This document shows positions 49,739 through 59,844 of a DNA stretch of 64,000 nt, in pieces. The DNA lies in the NCBI GenBank assembly GCA_026119855.1, contig JAOWBW010000384.1:186001-250000 (forward strand), written 5' to 3'. A program made the translations under genes and the position numbers. Positions within the stretch are counted from its first letter, which is position 1. Every line of letters begins with the position of its first letter. The notes beneath the pieces were generated by a model. The model saw only the letters and a program-made list of their open reading frames with translations. It made no database searches and was not told where the DNA came from. Source of the DNA: Campanula takesimana (Eukaryota; Streptophyta; Magnoliopsida; Asterales; Campanulaceae).

Positions 49739-52700
49739 TTAAACAAAAAGCCACGGAAATTTCCTCTCGATCTCATCACGGAGCTCCCACGTCGACTCCT
49801 CGATGTTATGATTCCTCCAAAGGACTCGAACCAACGCGATGCTCTTGCTCCTCAACTCTTGGACTTTAGAATCTAAGATCCGAACCGGTCGTTCCTCATA
49901 ACTCATATCGGGCTCAATATCCTCCGGTATCCTCGGTAACACGTGAGACGGATCATGGACGTACCTCCGAAGCATAGAAACGTGAAAGACGTTATGTAAC
50001 CGGTCTAAGGATGACGGTAACGCGAGACGATACGCAAGAAGTCCAACCTTTCCCAAAATCTCAAACGGACCAATAAACCTCGGAGCCAATTTACCTTTCT
50101 TCCCAAATCTACGAATACCCACCTTCGGAGACACTTTCAAAAACACCAAATCACCAATCTGGAAACTAAGATCTCGCCTTCGGTTGTCTGCGTAGCTCTT
50201 ATGTCGACTCTGGGCTGTTTTCAATCTATCCCGGATAACTTTGACTTTCTCAACCGAATCCCGAAGCAAATCAATACCCAAAACCTTCGCTTCACCGACC
50301 TCATCCAACAAATAGGCGATCTACATTTTCTTCCATACATGGCCTCAAACGGTGCCATCTCGATACTAGCCTGATAACTGTTATTGTAGGAGAATTCCAC
50401 TAACGGTAGGTGCGAATCCCAAGAATCAGAAAAGTCTATCGCACAAGCTCGCAACATATCCTCAAAAGTCTGAATAGTCCTCTCGGATTGACCGTCGGTC
50501 TGAGGATGAAAAGCAGTACTGAATCGCAAATCTGTACCCAAAGCCTCCTGAAACGCCTTACAGAATCTAGAAGTAAACCTCGGGTCTCGATCTGACACAA
50601 TGCTAACCGGGACTCCATGCAATCTAACAATCTCATCGATATAAAGGGTCGCAAGCCTCTCCATCGAATATCTGATATCAATAGGCAAGAAATGGGCGCT
50701 CTTGGTCAATCTATCCACTATCACCCAAACACTGTCAAACTTTCTTCGGGTACGAGGCAGTCCCGTGACGAAATCCATAGTCACATGCTCCCATTTCCAC
50801 TCGGGAATCTCCAACGGCTGAAGTAGTCCCGCGGGTCTCTGATGCTCGGCTTTGACCTGCTGACACGTTAAACACTTCGAAACATACTCGGCTATTTCCC
50901 TCTTCATATTAATCCACCAAAATTGTTGCTTCAAATCCTGATACATCTTCGTACTACCCGGATGAATAGTATACCTCGATTTGTGACCCTCATCAAGAAC
51001 TCTCTGTTTAATTCCATCAACATCCGGAACACACAAACGACCACGGAAAGTCAACACTCCACTCGAACTCAATGAAAAATCCTCGAAGTTCTTTTCCTTC
51101 AATTTACCCATTACCTTTACTAACTCGGGATCTTCTTTCTGAGCTTCCTTTATTCTTTGATTTAGGGTCGAAGACACCCTAATATTCGAAAAAATAGCCC
51201 CATGTCTCGATTCACGAGGAGACCAATCTCGAACATCCTCTAGCATTTTCCATTCACGAACCATCATCGAAGCCACATAAGACTTTCTACTAATCGCATC
51301 GGCTACCACATTCGCCTTCCCCGGATGATAAGAAATCGTGCAATCGTAATCCTTCAACAATTCCATCCATCGGCGCTGTCTATTATTCAACTCTTTCTGG
51401 GAGAAAAGGTACTTCAAACTCTTGTGATCCGTAAAAATTTCAAACTTCGCTCCATAAAGGTAGTGCTTCCATTTGTGCAACGCAAATACAATAGCCGCTA
51501 ACTCCATATCATGAGTGGGGTAATTCTGCTCACTAGGGGTCAACTTCCTCGAAGCATAAGCAATTACTTTCCCATTCTGCATCAACACACAACCCAAACC
51601 CTCTTTCGAAGCATCACTATAAATCACTAGGCCATCGCTCCCATTAGGCAAAGTCAAGATTGGTGCGGTAGTCAACCTCTTCTTCAATTCCTCGAAACTC
51701 TTGCCACATTTCTCGGTCCACACAAACGGAACATTCTTCCGGGTCAACTGAGTCATCGGAGTAGCAATCCTCGAAAACCCTTCAATAAACCTTCTGTAAT
51801 AACCGGCTAAACCCAGAAAGCTACGAATCTCTGTCACTGATTCGGGTCTCTTCCAATCCACTATGGCTTCAATCTTTGAAGGATCCACCGAAATACCATC
51901 TTTCGAAATAACATGACCCAGAAATGACACCTTCTCGAGCCAAAATTCGCATTTACTAAACTTCGCAAATAATTTCTCCCTCGCAAGAACGGATAAAACT
52001 GTCCTCAAATGCTGCTCGTGCTCCTCTCGAGATTTCGAATAAACAAGAATGTCGTCGATGAAGACTACCACGAACGAATCAAGATAAGGATGGAAAATTC
52101 GGTTCATCAAATCCATAAACACGGCCGGCGCGTTAGTCAACCCAAACGGCATAACCAAGAACTCATAATGACCATACCGAGTGCGAATAGCAGTCTTCGG
52201 AATATCCTCCGATCGAACCTTCAACTGATGGTACCCACTCCTCAAATCAAGCTTGGAAAACACAACGGACCCTTGAAGCTGATCAAACAAATCATCAATA
52301 TGCGGTAGAGGATACTTATTCTTCACCGTAACCTGATTCAACTTCCGGTAATCGATGCACAATCTCAACGAACCATCTTTCTTCCGCACGAACAAAACCG
52401 GTGCTCCCCACGGGGAAACACTAGGGCGGATAAACCCTCGATCAAGCAACTCTTGCAACTGAACCTTTAATTCCTTCAACTCTGCGGGAGCTAACCTATA
52501 AGGCGCTTTCGAAATCAGAGCCGTACCCGGCAAAAGATCTATACAAAACTCTATCTCACGATCGGGAGGCATATCATACTCGGTAGAGAAAACATCGGGA
52601 AATTCCCGAACTACCCGAACACTATCCAAACTAGGGGATTCTTTCCTAGTATCAAGAACACTAGCCAAATACCCCTCACAACCACTATGCAATAATTTTC

Positions 52701-54207
52701 TCGCTTTCATAAAAGAAATTAAGCGAACCTTTCTACCCAGAGGACTAGCCTCAAAAACAAACTTAGGCACATCGGGAATAGAAAAAGTAACAGTTTTCTT
52801 ACGGCAATCAACGGACGCATGAAACTTGCTCAACCAATCCATACCCAAAATGACATCAAAGTCTTGGATAGGAAGAACCACCAAATCCGCACAAAGGACA
52901 CGACCACAAATAACCACATCACAAGCACGAAAGACTCGATCAGAAATCAAGCATTCTCCTATAGGGGTCGACACCTCTAGCACGTACGGTAAAGACTCGA
53001 ATGCAGCATTTAACATAGAAGCAAATTTCACAGAAATGTATGAATGAGATGATCCTGGATCTACTAACGCTCGTGCGCTCACATTAGACACAGAAACAAT
53101 ACCTCCAATAACGGATGGATCATCGGTAGCTTGTTGTTGATTCATGGCAAATACCCTTCCTTGGACTTTGGGCTTCCCGGCGGCATCCCTTTTCTGACCC
53201 TGATTATTACCAACTCCTGACCCGGATGCTTGAACTCTACCTCTCGGGCAATCTCTTGCGAAGTGACCCATCTGACCACATTTTGTGCACCTTCCTTGCT
53301 TCTTCCAACACCGGTCCTCAGAATGACCTTCCTTTTGACAATACGAACAAAGCCTCATAATTTGGCTCCCTTGGTTCCCGGAAGTGGTACCCGGGTTCCT
53401 TGGGTTTTGTTGCCCTCGGGACTGAGATTGTCCCCCAAAGTTACCTTGGTTATCGATCCTCGGTTGTGACTTGCTCTGCGCTCCTTGCTTACTCGGGTTG
53501 GCCACCTCGGTCTTCCGCTTATGTTCCCCAATATCTTGCTCTATCAAATAGGCTCGGTCCACCGCATCTTGGAATGTCACTATCCGTTGAGCAATAAGTT
53601 GAGTACGGATGGAGGTCTTCAATCCCCGAATGAATCTCATAGCCTTTTGTTCCTCGGTCCTCACCAAATAGTCGCAATACCGGGCTAATTCTATGAACTT
53701 AGCCGAGTATTGTGCTATAGACAACACACCTTGCTCCAAGTTGAGTAGCTCGATTTCCTTTCGGTTCTGATCAACAACTGGAATGAAATGCTCTCTGAAC
53801 TTACGCACGAACAACTCCCACGCATACACTGTGCGAGTATCATCCCAAGTAGCTTTAATACCTTTCCACCAATGCTCGGCGGCTCCCACAAGCTTGTAAG
53901 CCGCAAACCGGACCTTGTCCTCATCCGAACACCCAAACACATCATAAATCTTCTCCATAGACTCAATCCACAACTCGGCCTTCCTTACATCGGGTTCCCC
54001 ATCGAATTCAACCGGTTTCAACTTCAAAAATTGCTCCAAACCATAACGGGGTGGTGCTTGTTCTACCCTCGGACCTTGATCATGTATGGCCTTCATGGCC
54101 GCCTCAAACATGCCTTGAAACATGGCACGTGCTTCATCCCTTGTATCATTCTGGTTCTGTGCCCCACTAGCACCTCCTCTGTTTCTTCTTCCAGACATTG
54201 AGAACAA
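49739..54207 (-). pseudogene. gag-pol: gag-pol of Chromo-2, one frameshift
   Basis: Start ATG 54207; 1328 codons to 50221, then the frame continues in the 50311-49739 reading. gag: AEHWWKGIKATWDDTRTVYA (about 110-130) of retrotransposon gag; two CCHC knuckles C287-C300 (CSYCQKEGHSEDRC) and C307-C320 (CTKCGQMGHFARDC). Protease: LVDPGSSHSYIS (D383). RT: about 575-800 with FIDD near 717-720. RNase H: YSDASKEG to VADAISRK. Integrase: zinc domain, then D1145, D1206, E1242. A one-base deletion near 50309 (TTGGATGAG where Chromo-1 has TTGGGACGAG) breaks the frame after KCRSPICW. The remaining GPY-like region and chromodomain (LWRNHNIEESTWELRDEIER) are intact in the next frame. This deletion is the only coding break seen. 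Confidence 0.93.
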
Positions 54208-54305
54208 TTACCTGCATAAAACATCAACCGTTAATCACTCTGCACACCACTACCCACCTAGGTCATACTAATCCACCTAGACTTATACATAGAGCTAATG
54301 CCATA

Positions 54306-54317
54306 GCTCTGATACCA
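54306..54317 (-). promoter_or_regulatory. Primer-binding site of Chromo-2
   Basis: Sense TGGTATCAGAGC, two bases after the 5' LTR; complementary to initiator tRNA-Met. Confidence 0.95.
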
Positions 54318-54319
54318 AC

Positions 54320-56537
54320 TGTCGCGACCCCGGAACCCCGCGGGCCCGAGACCGCGAGCTGGACGTCGACTCTAACAATAAACTCCAAAATACCGAAGTT
54401 AAAAATTTCATTTAATACCAAAAGGGTAATCCAAAGTTTTACAAATCAAAGTTTAATAAAACCAATTACAACTATCATAAACTCCCACGAGTTTATGCCC
54501 AACAAAATAAAAATATACAAATCTTAGTGACGTCATTGTTTGGTACAAATACCCCAAAAGGTTACACATTTATATAATGTAAACCAACCTATACAACTTT
54601 CCCCAAAAGAATGTTTCCACACTCGACGTCCTCTTTCTCGTGATCAGCGAGACTAATCCTTAGCACCTGGGGGGGGGGGGGTTAAGGAAAAACAAAGATA
54701 AAAGAAACGGGGTGAGATAAATCTCAATAAGTTACTAATGCAACTACATGACATGCTAAGATGCAATATACAATAAGCAATAATAAGTATCACATAGCAC
54801 ATAGCATTTATCACATACAGATAGCAGCGGAAATAAACACATAACAAAGGATATAGCCAAGGTTTTCCAAACCGGAACATCCAAATAAAGGATCGCTGCG
54901 CAGCTTCAATAATCAACCAATCAACATCTTCATAATAGCATGAGAGCTGAAGAGAAAACCCCGGTACCGGAACCAATAATCATAACAGTGTCACAAAGGA
55001 CAAGGACCATGACACAAAGTCATGCCCGCTAGCCAGATACATTCACAAAGGAACGCTGACTTATCCTTTCCAAGGCAAATCTGGAGAAGGGGTAAAGAAG
55101 GGGGCAAAACAATGGTCAACATTATAATGGACTTGGCTTTGCCATTATAATCTTTCCCATCGCCCAAACACACACAAAATACCAGCTGGACTTTCAAATA
55201 AATGCTAATTAATAATAATTTAGCATGAATGAGCAACTTAAGGTTCCAAAGTAGGGAACCATTCCAATTAGTCACCAAGAAAGTGAAATGAACCAACGAC
55301 ACACAATTAACGTGTTCCAACAATCTTAACAAAGATAACGAAATTCACATATCACATTTGACCACAAAGGGTTCAGTTAAATCAAGCACTCTACCAAATT
55401 TAGTTACTCATATCGAAGAGCTTAAGAAGAGCATTAAAACGGTAATTCATACGCCTAAAACGGAGTTCGCATGAACCAAATATGACTCCCGAAAGATTGG
55501 ACCAAAAAGGAGAATAAATTTCATAACAGGGGAGGGGGGTGCGCGCGCCTCCTAAGGGAGGGATGTGCGCGCCTCCTAGATCAGAAGGGAGATCAGATTT
55601 TGGAGGGGGAGAGGATGCGCGCGCTTCAATATAAGGGTGCGTGCGCCTCATTAGGACAGAAGGTCTTGATCAAGAAGGACATAAGGGTGCGCGCGCCTCC
55701 TAAGGGAGGGATGCGCGCGCCTCCTTGCCCGGAAAGGCAAATTTCCGGCCAAAATCCTGGGTTTCCACCATTTTCAAACCAAAACTCAAACCAACCAAAT
55801 CTTTCACCATTTCACAAATACTTGGAACCAAGGCTAGCAATATACACAACTATGAACCAAAACAACTTATAGGCTTGTAATGGGGCTAAATAACACAATC
55901 TAGAAACCCAACACAAGATTCAAATACCAAATTTCCCAAAAATATGAATAAAATGCCAATCACTCCCAAATCAACTCAAGATGCAATAAATAGCATTCAA
56001 TACATCAAATAAACATGGAATAGCATTTCTAGCATAAAATAGGGGGAAAAGCAACTTACCCGAAATTTCCAAAGTTGACGGAATTCAAATCTTTTTGGCT
56101 TCCTACGATCCTATCGACGATCTAAACAATGTTCAAGTTTTAAGAAATGAGAGAAGATGAGAGGAAGAAGGTTAAAATGAAGAGAGAAGGAAGAAGATGA
56201 AAAACTCACCTTTGCTAATGAGAGAGGAAGAGATGGGCTGGAGAGAGAGAGAGATGGTGAGGGAGGTGGAGTGTGAGAGGGAGAAGGAGGTGTAGGGAGG
56301 TGAGGGGAGTAGGGGGAAATTATTCAAAAACTTGCACTTAGGCCCCCTCTCTAACACTACACACAATACTACACTCCCTACTAACAATTAAGACCCAAAT
56401 GAAACGCTAGGCATAATCATTATAACACATAAATATTTAAATAAATAATAATTTAAATAAATAAATAAATAGGCAAATAATTAAATAATAATAATTTAAT
56501 TACTAATAAAATAGAGCCTATATTTCGGGTCGTGACA
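54320..56537 (-). repeat. 5' LTR of Chromo-2 (2218 bp)
   Basis: Partner of 47477-49689. GC cluster at 55539-55725 with CAGAAGGTC at 55657-55665. Box differences to the 3' LTR are single bases (for example GGATGTGCGCGCC against GGATGCGCGCGCC). Confidence 0.96.
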
Positions 56538-56950
56538 GCAACCATTTCTTTCCCTAGATCAATTAAATCTTGCACAACCAACTCTTCTCTAAATAACCCT
56601 TGCATCACCACGCCATTCCATTTGTCATTCATGAATTCCTCTTTGGCTTTCTTGGGAACCCACTCCCCAAACTCGTGCTGGCCATTCCGACCCCAGACGG
56701 GTTCTTCTTCCTTGCCGTTTCCTTTTGCGGACCAAGCCTCGATTTTTTTCACCATTTCGGCACCCCTTTGAAAGAGTATTCATGTGTCACCGTGGTCTTA
56801 GTGGGACCGGGAATTTTGGACGTATCCAGGAATGCCCTCTTCACGGGGTTGGCGGTCATCCCTCGTAATCTCGTAAGGTCCTCTTGAAGCCTGTCCCAAT
56901 TTGTTACCATTGGCTCCTTTTTCCACGGTGCCCTTACGGCTTGTCAGTCC
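56538..56950 (-). pseudogene. Tat-5 continuation right of Chromo-2
   Basis: 56538-56542 is the GCAAC duplicate. Minus-strand text: GPWKKEPMVTNWDRLQEDLT, MTANPVKRAFLDTSKIPGPT and, in another frame, VKKIEAWSAKGNG, PVWGRNGQHEFGEWVPKKAK. It joins on to IEVGSPEIFDPRT at 47460. The family position is between gag and RT. No specific domain is recognised. It stops near 56950, where sequence of opposite orientation (Tat-6) starts. Confidence 0.5.
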
Positions 56951-56968
56951 TTTGTGCTATAGGAAGCA

Positions 56969-57644
56969 ATGGAAAGCAAATCCCAAGCGATTGAGGTAGA
57001 TATCCAGTTTGATGCACAGGCCCGACTGGAAGGCAGGGTGAAACTCCTAGAAAGGATGGTGAACACGATAAGGGATCAAATACGAAAGTCAGAGGTCGAT
57101 CGCAATGAAGCGATCAAGGTGGTTCAACAGCTCCAGAAGGAGATCAAGGAGGTACTCCATAGAAAGGCACAACTCAAGGAACACCCGAGAATGTCTCCAT
57201 GAAATTGTGAAATCCATTGAGGAGATCAAAAAATCCTCAGAGAAGTCATCCTCCTCATCAAGGACCATTCCCGAACGCTTGGTCTAAGACGAGCAAGAGT
57301 CTCGTGATCAACTCCAACCCGTCACAGTATCCCATGGGAAGCCCACGGCAGTTGTGGAAGGATTTCACCCCTAAGGCAATGGAGCTTACTACTGTTGGTT
57401 CCATGAGCTAGGAATGCCCAGAGAGCAAATGTTGGATCATTTACTCGAGATCGGTAAGATCGAGCTCCTCGGCCGGCACGTGATATGGACCGAACAGATC
57501 GGAGCTCGCCACGATCCAAAGCAGCACTGCAAGTACCACTAGGCCCCGGGTCATTCTACGAATGCTTGCCTCACCTTGAGAAATCATATCCAAGCGCTCA
57601 TCGACGAAGGTGTCGTCACCAATCAAGGAGACAAATGGGTTTGA
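56969..57644 (+). pseudogene. gag of Tat-6, fragmented
   Basis: ATG 56969 opens a 77-codon helical segment (RLEGRVKLLERMVNTIRDQI, heptad-like). After a frameshift come GMPREQMLDHLLEIGKIELL and the knuckle region HCKYH, in-frame TAG (57540), APGHSTNACLTLRNHIQALI, DEGVVTNQGDKWV and TGA at 57642. The spacing matches the C-terminal block of the other Tat gags, with the capsid core again missing. Broken and probably not functional. Confidence 0.65.
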
Positions 57645-58570
57645 GGTGGAGATGCAAGGAGGTGAAGGAAGGAAAGAAATAAGTGATTTGGAGTGGTCTA
57701 GTGTCTAGGTTCTAGAGGGTCCCCAAAGTCTGTTGTGGACATAGTCTTTTGTCTTTTTTGCTTTCCCAAAAGGCCCTGCGAGGCAAGAGTATGTAAAGAG
57801 CCACGGGGTTGGCCATGGTCGAGTCAATGAATGGTGGAATGGTCGAGTCAATGTAATCAATAGTCAAGTCTAAAGTTGTAAAAATTGAGTCTTCCGTGAA
57901 ATGAGATGAATCATTTGTACTTCTATTCTCTCTAGACTTGAGGCATTATTTTGAAAATTACATTAAAGGATGAATGGACCTAAACATAAAAGGGTGCTAA
58001 ATTCCAATGATTAATCTTGATGTGAATGAATGTTATGATCAATTGGCATGAAGAAAACCATTAAAGACAAATCTTCCCCCATACACTCTCCCGATACACA
58101 ACCCCATACATTTTTCTGAGATAAATCCCTGATACACGCCAAAGGCATCCCGAGACAGTGAAAAAGTGAAGGCGTTGTTGCTCAACCACCAAGGCTTAAC
58201 CGTGATCACGTGTGCGCAATCAGGCAAAGGGCTTCCCAGACTTTCAAAGTCAGCCCAAAGTAACAGGCACACCGCCAAGGGGCTACAAAGGAGCTAATAC
58301 CCGAGAAAGCGAGCTAGGGCTAGTGTTTCCTCCTCCTAAAAAAAAAGAGGAAAAGGAAGTGAATGTAAAAAAAAAAAATGAATGATGAGAAAAGAAAATG
58401 AATGAATGGAAAGGAGGAGAGGAAATAGCAAAAAGGAATGTTTGCCTTAAAAGGCCCGTTCACCCTAAGAGGTCCATCTTGGGGAGATTGCCGCAAAGCA
58501 AAGTGAGCAACAACGTCCTCCGAGACAGCAAAAGGAAACCAATCCCGGCAAAAGCTGCCCAAAGGCAGAA
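57645..58570 (+). other. Non-coding stretch after Tat-6 gag
   Basis: No protein. Repeated GGTCGAGTCAATG phrases near 57815-57860 and A-rich runs near 58340-58380. No CTAG-type hairpin was found here, unlike Tat-1, Tat-3 and Tat-5. Confidence 0.5.
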
Positions 58571-58609
58571 CTACGGCGACCTGAGCTCCTCATATTGAGG
58601 GGAACGTAG
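58571..58609 (+). other. CTACG-type RNA hairpin, Tat-6
   Basis: Outer CTACG/CGTAG; ACCTGAG; inner CTCCTCA-TAT-TGAGGGG (seven pairs, one G-U wobble); then GCAACCTTCGGG. Flanks are nearly identical to Tat-3 while the inner stem differs. Confidence 0.7.
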
Positions 58610-59214
58610 GCAACCTTCGGGTCCGGTCATAGCGTGAAATGAATCCATCGAACCTCGGTCCTCCCAAAATGACCCGGTTCTCTTCCCTTGGTCCCGTGAA
58701 TGACCAACCTCCCAGATAATGACTAATTCATCCTAAACACACTTTGATCTTGCCATTGATCGAATCTGAATCTCAAATGATCACAACATTTATGCATGTT
58801 AAGGCTAATTTCTTGAATTTTGACCTAATACTGAACAAGGTCCATTCGAAGAACCGTTTTGATGGCATTAATTAAGGCTGATTTCGAATGCCTCGACAAG
58901 TCTTCTTTTCCACATCTTAGGAAAGAGCCAAACATGTGAATTTCTGTCCATAGGCTTCCTAAGAAAAGGGACTCACTCCCGTAAATGCCTATGTGTGTCT
59001 ACTCGTGTGAGCAAGTGTGATTTGCTCTTGTCCGTGTCAGAGTCAACTATTGCTCTTGACCGTGTCAAAAGTCGGCTAGGATACTCCTAGAAAGAGAAGA
59101 TGGTGGGAAATTTGAGAAAGGGAAAAGTGATATGATTGGATGCTTAGGGAGAAGAAACCCGTGAGAAGAGCGAACCGTGTCCCGAACACGGGAAGACGCG
59201 CACCCAAAGGGAAA
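58610..59214 (+). other. Non-coding stretch, Tat-6
   Basis: Unassigned 3'-region sequence. A partly repeated CTCTTG(A/T)CCGTGTC phrase near 59025-59065. No coding seen. Confidence 0.45.
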
Positions 59215-59395
59215 GGGTGAGACCCGAGGAATAGTTCCAAGCGAAGGCAAAACACTGGGGCTAGCAAGCCATGACTGTGAAACCTGAGAAATAATTCCCG
59301 GCAAGGCAAGACACTGGGGCTGGTGAGCCATGACCGTGAAACCCGAGGAGTAGTTCCGGCAAGGCAACGCACTGGGGCTGGCGAGCCATAATCGT
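59215..59395 (+). repeat. Tandem repeat, three units of about 60 bp
   Basis: Units contain CCCGAGGAATAGTTCC / CCTGAGAAATAATTCC / CCCGAGGAGTAGTTCC, then GGCAA and CACTGGGGCTNNNNAGCC. GGCT-NNNN-AGCC can pair in all three with different loops (AGCA, GGTG, GGCG). Confidence 0.8.
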
Positions 59396-59844
59396 GCAAT
59401 GGAAGGACCAACAAAGAGTCATGCTTTGGGTAAAACGGTTTGAGTCAAATAAGTCTCCCATCTGTCGAAATTCCCTAAAAGTCCTCAGCAAGTTTGGTCA
59501 AAAAGTCAACCATGCTTGTATGATCCGTACGGCTGGTTTTTCCATGTGAAAAATTTCATATCAGCAGCTTGTATCAGCTGATTTCCCACAAGTGAAACTC
59601 ATTTTCACTTGTTTAAAAACCTGTCAGATATGTGTCAAGGTTCAAATAATTGAGTCCAAACACGTTTCGGGAATCCCCGACAGTCCAGAAATGACCACAA
59701 AGCCCTCTCGAGCTCCAAGCTATGCATAAATGGTGAATTTACAAATAAAAGGGACAATGTTTTAAACAACCAAAGATAACAAATTTTCATACATTGTTTT
59801 TGAATAAAACAAATCAAAAGAAAAATTGTTCAGGTTGGCGCATC
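59396..59844 (+). other. Non-coding stretch, Tat-6
   Basis: A short inverted pair around 59545-59600 (GTGAAAAATTTCA, CAAGTGAAACTC, TTTTCACTTG) is the only structure noted. No protein. It borders the 3' end of the antisense gene. Confidence 0.45.

Larger units (their letters stand above)
47477..56537 (-). mobile_element. Chromo-2: nearly complete Tekay-like chromovirus
   Basis: 9061 bp, LTRs 47477-49689 (2213 bp) and 54320-56537 (2218 bp) flanked by GCAAC duplications. PBS, gag-pol and PPT are all present. The LTRs look almost identical; the clearest differences are a G-homopolymer length (about 47827 against 54669) and scattered single bases. It is therefore one of the youngest insertions. 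It is the closest relative of Chromo-1 but has a different GC-box sequence. Confidence 0.96.
43417..56950 (-). mobile_element. Tat-5: Tat/Ogre-lineage element with pol, split by Chromo-2
   Basis: Minus-strand fragments 56950-56538 and 47476-43417 join across the Chromo-2 insertion (GCAAC duplication). Order: pre-RT segment, RT, RNase H, archaeal-type RNase H, integrase, CTAG hairpin, CTACG hairpin. The dual RNase H marks the Tat lineage. No LTR was recognised on either side. The left end is next to Chromo-1/Tat-4 and the right end next to Tat-6 in opposite orientation. Confidence 0.8.
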
